Shown: positions 34,094 through 42,450, counted from the first letter of the stretch. The stretch: DNA of 42,497 bases from Balneolaceae bacterium (GCA_016937115.1 JAFGWN010000048.1:1-42497), one strand, 5' to 3'. Numbers and translations: made by a program. Notes: generated by a model from the letters alone, not told the origin.

Positions 34094-34411
34094 ATGGAAA
34101 AGTTAATGGAAAAACTGAAAGCAAGGTGGGGCGTAGAAAGTCCGTGGCAGGTCCTGCTTATCCTGTTTATTTTTGCTATAACAGGATTTTCGGCGCTTTA
34201 TGTGCGAAAGTTTTTCTTTACGTTTTTTGGCATTGATGCTCAGACGCCGATGTGGAGTAAAATTTTGCTTTGGGTTTTAACCGTGGTCCCTTCATACCAG
34301 GTATTATTTCTAACCTACGGATTTTTGCTGGGGCAGTTCGAATTTGTCTGGGAGTTCGAAAAGAACAGCGCCCGCCGCATCAAACGGCTTTTTTCATTTA
34401 GCAAGCAGTAA
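34094..34411 (+). CDS. Small membrane protein at the end of the heme cluster (DUF6787-like)
   Basis: The 105-residue protein starts with an amphipathic segment (KLKARWGVESPWQV), has two membrane helices at about 18-37 and 57-80, and ends in a basic tail (RRIKRLFSFSKQ). It resembles small Bacteroidota proteins that I remember as DUF6787, with RWGV-x-S-x-WQVLLIL and TG-x-x-ALYVRK, but the assignment is tentative. Its ATG follows the hemL stop with no gap, so it is almost certainly co-translated with hemL. A role in heme export, assembly or oxidation is conceivable from position only. It lacks the four-helix form of HemJ. It ends three bases from a convergent gene. Confidence 0.75.
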   Translation: MEKLMEKLKARWGVESPWQVLLILFIFAITGFSALYVRKFFFTFFGIDAQTPMWSKILLWVLTVVPSYQVLFLTYGFLLGQFEFVWEFEKNSARRIKRLFSFSKQ

Positions 34412-34414
34412 AGA

Positions 34415-34783
34415 CTATTCTTCTTCCATTGCTTCCAGCTTTCGCTGCTTTTTGCGGGGCAATGATTCTACGACTAAATCGTAGGAGTCTTTGATCCACT
34501 CTTTGATGATTTCATCATCCAGCGCTCCATTTGGATCAATTGAATTCCAGTGCCGTTTGCTTTTGTATGAGCCCGGCTGCACTTCTTCATATAAATTCCG
34601 CAAGGTAGCGGCTTTTACCGGATCACACTTCAGCGTAATGCGTTCAAACTTGTCTTCATTGGTGATTGCAAAGGTCTTTCCCATCACTTTGTAAACAAGG
34701 ATTTTTTCATCCTCATCAGCGGGATACTCTTCATTTACCGCATTAAACGAAAGGCAATACTTTTTAAATTCTTGAATTTTCAT
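34415..34783 (-). CDS. MmcQ/YjbR family protein
   Basis: The 122-residue protein matches the MmcQ/YjbR family, which has a CyaY-like fold and has been called DNA-binding on weak grounds. Landmarks are the short N-terminal helix region FKKYCLSFNAVNEEYP, VYKVMGKTFAI, ITLKCDP, YKSKRHWNSI, WIKDSYDLVVESLPRKKQ. The C-terminus is acidic. The function is unknown. It is the last gene of a leftward pair with the 52-residue membrane protein gene, three bases apart. Confidence 0.9.
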   Translation of the reverse strand: MKIQEFKKYCLSFNAVNEEYPADEDEKILVYKVMGKTFAITNEDKFERITLKCDPVKAATLRNLYEEVQPGSYKSKRHWNSIDPNGALDDEIIKEWIKDSYDLVVESLPRKKQRKLEAMEEE

Positions 34784-34786
34784 GCG

Positions 34787-34945
34787 TTATTTTTCTGCTA
34801 TAATTAATACTCCGGCTAACAGGGCGATAATTCCTATTACAATTCCGATTCCATCAAAATGGAGATCGAAAAGTTGGATGAGCCCCTCAAGTATAAGCCA
34901 TACACCTAATAATTTAAATCCGATGTTCTTAAAACTTTTAGCCAT
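34787..34945 (-). CDS. 52-residue small membrane protein
   Basis: Read leftward from ATG at 34945, this frame gives MAKSFKNIGFKLLGVWLILE and onward to AEK and a TAA stop. It has two hydrophobic helices at about 10-26 and 32-50, separated by a short FDLHFDG turn. It begins 12 bases after the stop of the secreted-protein gene and ends three bases before the YjbR start, so a real gene fits exactly in the interval. Its codon pattern looks coding. Family unknown; small membrane proteins of this kind are common and uncharacterised. Confidence 0.75.
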   Translation of the reverse strand: MAKSFKNIGFKLLGVWLILEGLIQLFDLHFDGIGIVIGIIALLAGVLIIAEK

Positions 34946-34957
34946 TATTGTTCAAAT

Positions 34958-35479
34958 TTAATTTGAGTTTACTCTATGGTAGTCGTCAATAAAATTTTTA
35001 ACGACGCCCACTGCCGCCTGTTTAATAACACCTATTTTATCATAACTTGCAATACCTACAACGCTGGTTTCCCACGTGCTGGCCGTAATTTCTTTATCGC
35101 CGTTCAACACAAGTTTTACGGGTTGATACAAGCTTGCCGTTATGCCGAACGAGATAATACCCGTTTTGGTGCTCAGTAAATTAAGATGAACATACAGCAC
35201 CGGCCGGCGGATCGATTCCTGAATTTGCCGGTCATCATAAATAGTGATTTCTCCTTCTTTCAATGCCTGAATACCCAGATCTTTTATCGTTTCTATTTTT
35301 ACCAGTTGGGTATCAGCGAAGGCGGTATTCTGTTCAATATCAACTGTAAAACCTACGCCCGGCAAGCCAAGTAACGAGCTCCGTTCTTCTTCAATTTCAG
35401 ATTGGCCCAATGTGACCCGGGGAACACAGAAACCGATCATCAGAATAAAAAAAATGATATAGATATGATTCGTATGCAT
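34958..35479 (-). CDS. Secreted protein of unknown function
   Basis: The 173-residue product has an N-terminal signal peptide (MHTNHIYIIFFILMIGF, with a likely cut after VTLGQ or just before it). The mature part has no motif that I recognise. It looks beta-rich, with YVHLNLLSTKTGIISFGITASLYQPVKL and STWETSVVGIA, and ends in a helical VGVVKNFIDDYHRVNSN. The ATG at 35479 is preferred to the in-frame TTG at 35500. It is followed at once by the 52-residue membrane protein gene, so the two may be expressed together. Confidence 0.65.
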   Translation of the reverse strand: MHTNHIYIIFFILMIGFCVPRVTLGQSEIEEERSSLLGLPGVGFTVDIEQNTAFADTQLVKIETIKDLGIQALKEGEITIYDDRQIQESIRRPVLYVHLNLLSTKTGIISFGITASLYQPVKLVLNGDKEITASTWETSVVGIASYDKIGVIKQAAVGVVKNFIDDYHRVNSN

Positions 35480-35613
35480 GTGGCTAAATTTGTTGGTCAA
35501 TCATACTAAATAAAAAGGAAAGGTACCAATTGGCAGAGTTGCGTATAGAATACAGCTTCAACCGCTAATTTCAGCGCCGTTTCAAAAGGTTTTCATCAAA
35601 ATGGATTTTAGAT

Positions 35614-35982
35614 TTATCGTAATACGGCTATCGCTAATATAACCCATGCCGCGATAAACGCTGTTCCACCTATCGGGGTGATGGCCCCCAGCCATTTTAT
35701 GCCGGTAGCAGCCAACACGTATAAGCTGCCCGAGAATAAAAGAATCCCGAATGCCATCAGCCACCCCGACCATTTTACCAGTGATGAGTTGGGCAGATGG
35801 GTAGCGATGAGACCTACGGCCAGTAACCCAAGCGCGTGATAGAAATGGTACTGCACGCCGGTTTCAAAAATAGCAAGCATGTTGGCCGAAAGCCGGTCTT
35901 TTAGCGCATGTGCTCCAAAAGCGCCGAGTGCAACAGCAACGAACGCGTTAATACTTCCAAGTGATACAAATAGTTTAAACAT
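35614..35982 (-). CDS. DUF423 family membrane protein
   Basis: The 122-residue protein has four predicted membrane helices and the DUF423 (YgdD-like) pattern: GAFGAHALKDRL near the start, ETGVQYHFYHALGLLAVG, LFSGSLYVLAATG and TPIGGTAFIAAW. It is an inner-membrane protein of unknown function. Its start overlaps the end of the DUF3052 gene by eight bases, so the two are co-transcribed. A 134-base spacer without recognisable content follows it. Confidence 0.9.
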   Translation of the reverse strand: MFKLFVSLGSINAFVAVALGAFGAHALKDRLSANMLAIFETGVQYHFYHALGLLAVGLIATHLPNSSLVKWSGWLMAFGILLFSGSLYVLAATGIKWLGAITPIGGTAFIAAWVILAIAVLR

Positions 35983-36361
35983 GATCTGTAATTTTTAGCC
36001 GTAATGCCGACCAGTTATCGTTAATGGAAATCATTGCCACGCCTTTGAGTCCGTTTTTCTTTGCATACTCAGCAATGGAATCACGGTTTATATCAGTATC
36101 AACCGATGAGGTATCTTTATGATAGGCAATCCACAGAGCGCCGTCGTCTTTAATACTACTTTTGAGCGCCAGCAGGTTGCGTTCGAGCTGTTCGCGATCC
36201 TCGATGTACGCCAGCAAAATATCGGCCGGATCGCCTTCAGAAATGGAAATATCTTGATCAATACCGCCCAGCAGTTTCTCATTGTTTTCCGGGGGATTGA
36301 AAAAGGTTACTGATTTTCCAGGCTTTATATGAAGTTTTTCAGCTACCGTTTTATCCGACAT
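35975..36361 (-). CDS. DUF3052-like protein
   Basis: The 128-residue protein resembles the DUF3052 family: VAEKLHIKPGKSVTFFNPP, DILLAYIEDREQLERNLLALKSSIKDDGALWIAYHK and a closing WSALRLK. The fold recalls a methyltransferase-like Rossmann domain lacking a clear SAM motif. Function unknown. ATG at 36361 (MSDKTVAEKL) is preferred over the frame opening 19 codons earlier, which has no family support. It lies 40 bases after the CDGSH gene and overlaps the DUF423 gene at its 3' end. Confidence 0.75.
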   Translation of the reverse strand: MSDKTVAEKLHIKPGKSVTFFNPPENNEKLLGGIDQDISISEGDPADILLAYIEDREQLERNLLALKSSIKDDGALWIAYHKDTSSVDTDINRDSIAEYAKKNGLKGVAMISINDNWSALRLKITDHV

Positions 36362-36401
36362 GTGGAAGATTAGTTGGTTTACAGAATAGTTGATAAAATA
36401 C

Positions 36402-37058
36402 TCATGATTCAAACCCAATCTCTTTGTGCGATCCGTCGCAAAATGGTTTGTTATCGGACGCTCCGCAACGGCACAGCGCTATATTTTTGGAGCACTGCTG
36501 TGGTTCACTTACTTCCGAGTAAATTTCGTAGGAACCGTCTAAAAGTGCGGGTCCGTTCTTCATCAGTTTTATAACCAGTTTGTCGGGGGTATCGTTTTTC
36601 TCCTTTTCTTTTAATGATTCCGCGTTGATCGCTGCAGAAGCTTCAAACTCACTATTTACATGGGTATTATCACAAGCAGGCTTATTGGCCGAGAGGCCGC
36701 ACCGGCAGAGGGCAAAGCGAGTGTCTGTCAGAACAACGTTATTCTCGTGATCCTGTACTTCAATATCACCCCGGAAATATACGGGGCCATCAGGCACAAC
36801 ATTTATAGTGTTTTTATCCGGCGGTTGTTCTTTTTTGTTTTTTGTTTTCAGTCGGTAGTGTAAAGCACCGGTAGGACAGCGTTCAACAACATCAACAATC
36901 TCTTCAATAGTAGCATTATCCGGCTGTATCCATGGGCGTTTTTCGGGATTAAATACAGCCCGCAGACCCTTAACACATTCCCTCGCGTGTATGCAACGAT
37001 TCAAATCATACTGAATTTCGATGTTGTTACTTTCGTACCTATGAATTTTTTCTTCCAT
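36402..37058 (-). CDS. Ferredoxin-like plus double CDGSH iron-sulfur protein
   Basis: The 218-residue protein has three iron-sulfur modules. Residues 15-68 match the divergent mono-cluster ferredoxin Fer4_19: C22, C28 and C61 in LNRCIHARECV and ERCPTGAL. Two CDGSH (mitoNEET-type) modules follow. The first has C118, C120, C129 and H133 (CRCGLSANKPACDNTH), the second C196, C198, C207 and H211 (CRCGASDNKPFCDGSH). Each should bind a [2Fe-2S] cluster with 3Cys-1His ligation. The first module has CDN instead of CDG. A redox or iron-sulfur transfer role in the cytosol is inferred. It leads the leftward DUF3052-DUF423 group and diverges from the SDR-DUF2867 gene. Confidence 0.92.
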   Translation of the reverse strand: MEEKIHRYESNNIEIQYDLNRCIHARECVKGLRAVFNPEKRPWIQPDNATIEEIVDVVERCPTGALHYRLKTKNKKEQPPDKNTINVVPDGPVYFRGDIEVQDHENNVVLTDTRFALCRCGLSANKPACDNTHVNSEFEASAAINAESLKEKEKNDTPDKLVIKLMKNGPALLDGSYEIYSEVSEPQQCSKNIALCRCGASDNKPFCDGSHKEIGFES

Positions 37059-37190
37059 GCCTGCGATGCCGATTAATTAGTTTAGCTAAGTATAAAAAAT
37101 CCCGTTCTCTTTAAGAAATATGTGGGTGAGAGAGGTGAACCAATCTCAGCCGTCTTCTGTTTTGCATTTAAAAATGAGCAGTAGAAGAAA

Positions 37191-38696
37191 ATGAATAAAA
37201 ATAATAATCAACGATTGTGTTTAGTAACGGGGGTTACCGGTTATATCGGCGGGCGGCTTGTGCCCTGGCTTTTGGAGCGTGGATACCGCGTAAGGGTGTT
37301 AACCCGTGACATCGATCGCCTGCAGGGCCGCGGCTGGATTGAAGAGGTAGAAGTAGTAGAAGCCGATGTACTAAACCCGGAAACACTGCCACGGGCCATG
37401 CAGAATGTTGATGTAGCTTACTACTTGATCCACAGCATGAGCGGAACTAAAAATGAGAGTTTTCATGAGCGTGATATGGAGGCTGCACGCAATTTTGGTA
37501 AAGCTGCTTCCGAATATAAACTGGATCGCATCATATATCTTGGTGGGTTGGGAAATCCTGAGGACAATCTTTCAAAACATCTGCGTTCGCGGCAAAAAAC
37601 AGGGGAATGCTTGCGAGAATTCGGGGTGCCCGTCACTGAATTTAGGGCGGCTATTGTAGTAGGATCGGGTAGTAAATCATTCGAGATGATGCGATATTTG
37701 ACGGATCGCGTTCCGGTTATGATTTGTCCAAAATGGGTGTATAGTAAAGTGCAGCCGATTGCCATCCGTAACATTCTGCAATATCTAGTTGAGGCGCTTG
37801 ATAAACCGGAAACAAAGAATGAAATCATTCAGATTGGTGGGAAAAGTGTTATCACTTACGCCGAAATGATGCAAATTTATGCGCGCATAAATAATTTGAA
37901 GCGTTTTCTTATTCCGGTACCTCTGCTTTCACCACGGTTGTCTTCGTACTGGGTGCATTGGGTAACCCCAATTCCTTCTTCGCTGGCACAACCTTTAATC
38001 CAAGGACTTAAAAACGATGTTGTTGTGTATGATGATAAAGCCCGGAAATTTTTCCCTGACATTGAGCTGCTTTCCTACGAAGAAGCCGTTAAGAGAGCCT
38101 TGGATAAAATTACAGATCCCCGTGAGGTAGAAACGACCTGGAATGATGCCCTATTGAGCAGCAAAGGTGATGAGCGGCCGGTAGAACTGGAAACCAAGGA
38201 AGGATTGAATATTGAGCGGCGTTTCCGGATCGTGGAGGCATCCCCTGAAAAAGTATTTAAAGCTTTTACAAGCTTGGGTGGAGAAAAGGGATGGCTGACG
38301 TTTGAATGGGCCTGGAAACTTCGGGGTATAGCCGATCGCATGGTCGGCGGTGTAGGGTTCAGGCGCGGCCGTCGCGATCCCAATCAGTTGCGTGTTGGTG
38401 ATGCTCTTGATTTTTGGCGGGTTGAAGCAATTCGTACAAACCGTCTGTTACGGCTTCGTGCTGAAATGAAAGTACCGGGAAGGGCATGGCTCGAATTTCA
38501 ATCAATGCCTGATGAAAGCGGCCGCACAAAATTGGTTCAAACAGCTTACTTTGCACCAAAAGGTTTGCCGGGTTTGCTTTATTGGTATGCTTTATATCCG
38601 CTACACAGCCTCATCTTTTCAAGCATGATTGAACAAGTGGCAAAAGACGCAGAAAACTTCACTCCTGCTCGGGTATCAACGGCTCTGGGTGAATGA
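37191..38696 (+). CDS. NAD(P)-binding (atypical SDR) protein with DUF2867 domain
   Basis: The 501-residue protein has an extended/atypical SDR domain at about 8-300, with TGVTGYIGGRL (13-23), YYLIHSM and IIYLGGLG, and lacks a canonical YxxxK motif. A C-terminal DUF2867 region at about 345-490 resembles the START/SRPBCC-like module (IERRFRIVEASPEKVFKAF...LRLRAEMKVPGRAWLEFQ). This two-domain layout is widespread and uncharacterised. A role in lipid or quinone metabolism is sometimes assumed. Its last 38 bases overlap the 3' end of the convergent epimerase-like gene. Confidence 0.88.
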   Translation: MNKNNNQRLCLVTGVTGYIGGRLVPWLLERGYRVRVLTRDIDRLQGRGWIEEVEVVEADVLNPETLPRAMQNVDVAYYLIHSMSGTKNESFHERDMEAARNFGKAASEYKLDRIIYLGGLGNPEDNLSKHLRSRQKTGECLREFGVPVTEFRAAIVVGSGSKSFEMMRYLTDRVPVMICPKWVYSKVQPIAIRNILQYLVEALDKPETKNEIIQIGGKSVITYAEMMQIYARINNLKRFLIPVPLLSPRLSSYWVHWVTPIPSSLAQPLIQGLKNDVVVYDDKARKFFPDIELLSYEEAVKRALDKITDPREVETTWNDALLSSKGDERPVELETKEGLNIERRFRIVEASPEKVFKAFTSLGGEKGWLTFEWAWKLRGIADRMVGGVGFRRGRRDPNQLRVGDALDFWRVEAIRTNRLLRLRAEMKVPGRAWLEFQSMPDESGRTKLVQTAYFAPKGLPGLLYWYALYPLHSLIFSSMIEQVAKDAENFTPARVSTALGE

Positions 38697-39489
38697 ACTC
38701 ATATTGGAGGACGCTCTTTAATTTTTCATTCGATACGACTTTATATTGCTTCTTCTCTTGGCTTTTCTTAAAAGAAGGAGGTTCGAGTCCCAGCGAGCGG
38801 CAAGCGGCCGTATAATATTCCTTGCGGGTCGGATGACCATCACAAATTGCGTTGAAAATTTCGCCGGTTATTTTCTCTTCAATAATCTTTGCTATAATAG
38901 CAATGCAGTCATCCCGGTGGATGAGATTGACCGGAGCGTTAGCCTTTTCGAGGTTTTTGCGCCCGGCCATATATTTTGCCGGGTTACGATCTCTGCCGTA
39001 AAGTCCTCCAAAACGCAAAACAGTGGTTTCAAAATCATCAGATGCCATCAGCAGGTCTTCGGCCCGGAGTAACGCATTGCCGGATTCACGGGTGGCTTCG
39101 CCCGGGATCGTGTCCTGTTCCTGAACCACACCCGGGTTATCCGGGTATACCGATGTTGAGCTAATAAAAACAATAAATTTAATTGATGAATTTTTAACGT
39201 GGTCAATGACTGAGTGAATCTGCTTGGAGTGGTATTCTATTATATTTTCACGCTTTCGACCGGGGGGAATATTTAGCACCAAAGTATCTGACTTCCAGAA
39301 ATCACTGATGGTTTGGGAATCAGCTATTTCTGGAGATAACTCTATCACATACGGTTCAATAGACCGATTTTTTAACGCTTTAACTTTTTCCTTTGTAGTT
39401 GTAGAACCTTTAACGCTGTGGTTTCGACGAATTAGGTGTTGTGCAAGCGGAAGTCCCAACCACCCGCACCCAAGAATGCTTATAGTCAT
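38659..39489 (-). CDS. NAD(P)-dependent epimerase-like (atypical SDR) protein
   Basis: The 276-residue protein begins ISILGCGWLGLPLAQHL, a Rossmann loop of the YeeZ-like/SDR_a8 kind (GCGWLG, 7-12). It has FISSTSVYPDNPG (109-121), ETTVLRFGGLYGRDR and an NLIHRDDCI segment typical of sugar-nucleotide epimerase relatives. A complete YxxxK motif is not evident, so catalysis is uncertain. Substrate unknown. It converges on the DUF2867 fusion gene and overlaps its last 38 bases, including both stop codons. Confidence 0.85.
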   Translation of the reverse strand: MTISILGCGWLGLPLAQHLIRRNHSVKGSTTTKEKVKALKNRSIEPYVIELSPEIADSQTISDFWKSDTLVLNIPPGRKRENIIEYHSKQIHSVIDHVKNSSIKFIVFISSTSVYPDNPGVVQEQDTIPGEATRESGNALLRAEDLLMASDDFETTVLRFGGLYGRDRNPAKYMAGRKNLEKANAPVNLIHRDDCIAIIAKIIEEKITGEIFNAICDGHPTRKEYYTAACRSLGLEPPSFKKSQEKKQYKVVSNEKLKSVLQYEFIHPEPLIPEQE

Positions 39490-39629
39490 TATGTCTTATA
39501 GTTTTGATTATAAAATAACTGCTTTCACAAATTAAAACACGTTTGATCTATTTAAAATAGAGGGAACAATTTTCTATTGTCTATGTTTATAGGATTTAAG
39601 CAACTTATATCTAACTAACTTATGGAGTC

Positions 39630-40199
39630 ATGAAGTATTTTAAATCACTGTTTATTATAATGTTAGGTGCTATTACTGTGGCAGCTTGTAGCAATGAAGC
39701 TGAAACGGATATAAAACAGGAGAGGCAGGATAGTACTGCATATCAATCTGATAACCCAAATGTGCAGGGTGGCATTCAGGGAAGCCAAACAATTGTCTCG
39801 GTTGCCTCTACCAATCAGAATTTATCAACCTTTGTTAATGCCGTACAAAGTGCCGAGCGTACGCAAATGTTGAATAGCGAAGGGCCGTTTACGGTATTCG
39901 CTCCAACGAATGAAGCTTTTAATGCTTTGCCCGAAGGCACATTAGATAACTTAATGAGGCCTGAAAACAAGCAAAAGTTAGGTGATATTTTGGCCTATCA
40001 TGTTGTTGAAGGTACGGTTATGGCATCCGATTTATCGGACGGGCAGACTGTGACAACAGTACAGGGTGAAAAGCTCACCGTAACTAAACAAAATGGCAAT
40101 GTTATGATCAATGGCGCCCAGGTTATCCAGGCAGATGTCAACGCTTCAAATGGTGTTGTCCATATTATTAATCAAGTTTTAATGCCTTCTAATAACTAA
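39630..40199 (+). CDS. Fasciclin (FAS1) domain lipoprotein
   Basis: The 189-residue product has a lipoprotein signal with lipobox VAAC (C20), a linker rich in Gln and Asp, and one FAS1 domain at about 53-187. Its H1 and H2 boxes are visible as GPFTVFAPTNEAFNALP and GVVHIINQVLMP, with YHVVEGTVMASDL between them. FAS1 domains mediate adhesion or matrix binding. It is likely exposed at the cell surface or in the periplasm. A ribosome binding site GGAG lies five bases before the ATG, and the leader shares words with that of the next gene. A terminator follows. Confidence 0.93.
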   Translation: MKYFKSLFIIMLGAITVAACSNEAETDIKQERQDSTAYQSDNPNVQGGIQGSQTIVSVASTNQNLSTFVNAVQSAERTQMLNSEGPFTVFAPTNEAFNALPEGTLDNLMRPENKQKLGDILAYHVVEGTVMASDLSDGQTVTTVQGEKLTVTKQNGNVMINGAQVIQADVNASNGVVHIINQVLMPSNN

Positions 40200-40211
40200 A
40201 TTAGCCAACAC

Positions 40212-40254
40212 ACAGGATTTAAGATTGGGTTGCAATCTGGTCCTGTTTTCTTTT
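40212..40254 (+). terminator. Intrinsic terminator after the FAS1 gene
   Basis: ACAGGA and TCCTGT form the outer stem and AGATTG with CAATCT the inner stem, with a short internal loop, followed by TTTCTTTT. It begins 13 bases after the stop codon and separates the FAS1 gene from the next lipoprotein gene. Confidence 0.8.
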
Positions 40255-40322
40255 ATCTTAATGCAATAACATTCACAAGAATGCTATCTAACCATACAAT
40301 TAACTAAAAAAAGGATGGAGTA

Positions 40323-40733
40323 ATGAAACAATTTAAATATTTAATTATCGCCTCGCTTTCAGCTGTATTAATGTTTGCTGCGTGCAGTAACGAAGGACAG
40401 CAGGAAGCAAATGAAGCTATGGATGAATGGCAGCAAGAGCGCAAGGAGTTTGTTGCTGACATGAATCAGCGTATTAACGAAATGGAAGCGGAGATGGAGC
40501 AAATCGAAGCTCAAATGGAAAATGCGTCTGATCAAACACAGCAAGAGCTGCAAGAGGAATGGAATCAGCTGAAAACAGAGAAAGAACAACTCGAGCAAGA
40601 TCTTGAAGAACTGGAAAATGCCAGTGAACAAGAGTGGGAGCAAGCAAAAGCTGAAATCCAGAGTGACTGGGAAGAGTTCGAGAGTAACTTCGACGATTTC
40701 AAAGTCAAAATTGATGTGGACAGCGAAGGATAA
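40323..40733 (+). CDS. Coiled-coil lipoprotein
   Basis: The 136-residue product has a lipoprotein signal with lipobox FAAC (C21) followed by a highly charged, Glu/Gln-rich helical region at about 25-120 with heptad-like spacing (MNQRINEMEAEMEQIEAQM and ELQEEWNQLKTEKEQLEQDL). It has no other domain. It resembles small periplasmic coiled-coil lipoproteins that may span from membrane to cell wall, but no homologue is claimed. The signal MKxFKxLxIxxL...ACSNE is similar to that of the FAS1 protein. GGAG before the ATG is the ribosome binding site. A strong bidirectional terminator follows. Confidence 0.8.
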   Translation: MKQFKYLIIASLSAVLMFAACSNEGQQEANEAMDEWQQERKEFVADMNQRINEMEAEMEQIEAQMENASDQTQQELQEEWNQLKTEKEQLEQDLEELENASEQEWEQAKAEIQSDWEEFESNFDDFKVKIDVDSEG

Positions 40734-40760
40734 TCTAAGCTGATATATTCAATATATAAT

Positions 40761-40792
40761 AAAAAAGCCCTCCGCTCAGGAGGGCTTTTTTT
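40761..40792. terminator. Bidirectional intrinsic terminator
   Basis: AAAAAAGCCCTCC and GGAGGGCTTTTTTT form perfect arms around GCTCA, with A and T tracts on both sides. It serves the coiled-coil lipoprotein gene from the left and pruA from the right. Confidence 0.95.
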
Positions 40793-40818
40793 ATGTCCTC
40801 TAATTTTCGAAAGTACAA

Positions 40819-42450
40819 TTATTCTTCATCCATAAAGGGATATGTCCAGTCTTTGGGAGGACTAAATGTCTCCTTCATAGAACGGGGAGAAATCCACCGC
40901 ATCAGGTTCGCGGCGCTGCCCGCTTTATCATTAGTTCCTGATTTCCGTGCCCCTCCAAACGGCTGCTGATTCACCACTGCGGCCGTTGGTTTATCATTTA
41001 TATAGAAGTTGCCTGCAGCTTGGTTTAAGTTATCAGCCATGTGGTTGAGCGCGTAACGATCCTGGGCAAAAATGGCACCGGTCAGCGCATATGGAGAGGT
41101 GTTGTCACAGATTTCAAGGGTCTCTTCAAACTTGTCATCTTCATAAATATAAGCGGTAAGAACAGGACCAAAGATCTCTTCTTCCATCGTTTTGAATTTC
41201 GGATTATCTGCTTTGATTAACGTAGGTTCAATAAAATAGCCTTTGGAGTCATCATAGCCACCGCCTGAGATAATCTCGGCATCGTCGGCATCAGCAGCAA
41301 AATCGATATATTCGCTGATTTTCTTGAATGCTTTGTCATCAATGACAGCCGTCATAAAGTTGCTGAAATCACCGGCATCACCCATGGTGATTTTTTTCAC
41401 CTCTTCAACAAAACGCTCTTTAAACGCGGGCCATACTGACTTCGGCATATACATGCGGGAAGCCGCAGAGCATTTTTGCCCCTGGTACTCATAGGCGCCG
41501 CGCAGCGCAGCAATGACAAGCGCGTCTACATCTGCCGATTGATGAGCAAAGATAAAGTCCTTCCCACCTGTTTCGCCGACAATACGGGGATACGTTTTAT
41601 AATGATCAATGTTGTTGCCAATCGTTTTCCACAGGTGGTGGAAAGTTTCGGTTGATCCCGTAAAGTGAAGTCCGGACAAATGCTCACTTGCCAGGGCCGG
41701 ATCACCTACATCAGCGCCGTTACCGGGAAGAAAGTTCACTACGCCATCGGGCAGGCCGGCTTCTTTCAGCATTTTCATAGCAAAGTAGCTGGAGTATGCA
41801 GCGGTATTCGAAGGTTTCCAGATAGCCACATTACCGCACATGGCCGGAGCGGTGGGCAGGTTTACAGCAATTGAGGTAAAATTAAAGGGCGTTACGGCGA
41901 ATACAAATCCTTCAAGCGGACGATATTCGGTGCGGTTCCACATACCATCGGGGGAATAGGGCTGTTGCTGATATATTTGGGTAAGATAATAAGCATTAAA
42001 TCGAAAAAAGTCGGCCAGTTCGGCAATGGCGTCGATCTCGGACTGGTAGCACGTTTTCGATTGCCCAAGCATAGTCGATGCGTTGATCGTGTAGCGCCAC
42101 GGACCGGCAAGCAGGTCGGCTGCTTTTTTGAAAATGGCCACCCGTTCCTGCCACGGCATGGCTGCCCATTCATCGCGGGCTTCCAGGGAAGCCTCAATAG
42201 CTTGCTCTACTTCCTTTTCACCGCAAAGGTGAAGTGTGGCTAACTTCTGCTGATGGTCGTGCGGTACAACAACGTCCACTGTTCGATCCGTTTTTACTTC
42301 TTTGCCGCCAATGATAGCAGGAATATCGATCGTCTCGGAGGAGAGCTTTTTAAGTTCATCCTTTAGTTTTTTACGTTCTGGCGTTCCGGGAGCGTACGAG
42401 TTGACCGGTTCATTCTCCGGTTCCCGTATTTCAAAATAAGCGTTAGACAT
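40819..42450 (-). CDS. pruA: L-glutamate gamma-semialdehyde (1-pyrroline-5-carboxylate) dehydrogenase
   Basis: The 543-residue aldehyde dehydrogenase oxidises glutamate gamma-semialdehyde to glutamate with NAD in proline catabolism. It matches the stand-alone P5CDH branch (ALDH4-like): N-terminal PENEPVNSYAPGTPERKKL, VTPFNFTSIAVNLPTAPA, FTGST near 264, the general base E293 in VGETGGKD and the catalytic C327 in YQGQKCSAASR, then FGPVLTAYIY and QQPFGGARKSGTNDKAG. Full length. No proline dehydrogenase gene is in the window; it may lie beyond the right edge or elsewhere. It is transcribed leftward toward a strong terminator. Confidence 0.96.
   Translation of the reverse strand: MSNAYFEIREPENEPVNSYAPGTPERKKLKDELKKLSSETIDIPAIIGGKEVKTDRTVDVVVPHDHQQKLATLHLCGEKEVEQAIEASLEARDEWAAMPWQERVAIFKKAADLLAGPWRYTINASTMLGQSKTCYQSEIDAIAELADFFRFNAYYLTQIYQQQPYSPDGMWNRTEYRPLEGFVFAVTPFNFTSIAVNLPTAPAMCGNVAIWKPSNTAAYSSYFAMKMLKEAGLPDGVVNFLPGNGADVGDPALASEHLSGLHFTGSTETFHHLWKTIGNNIDHYKTYPRIVGETGGKDFIFAHQSADVDALVIAALRGAYEYQGQKCSAASRMYMPKSVWPAFKERFVEEVKKITMGDAGDFSNFMTAVIDDKAFKKISEYIDFAADADDAEIISGGGYDDSKGYFIEPTLIKADNPKFKTMEEEIFGPVLTAYIYEDDKFEETLEICDNTSPYALTGAIFAQDRYALNHMADNLNQAAGNFYINDKPTAAVVNQQPFGGARKSGTNDKAGSAANLMRWISPRSMKETFSPPKDWTYPFMDEE

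Noticed and set aside
34094-34411. Small membrane protein as the missing protoporphyrinogen oxidase HemJ
   Set aside because: It has two helices rather than four and lacks the length of HemJ; position alone is not enough.
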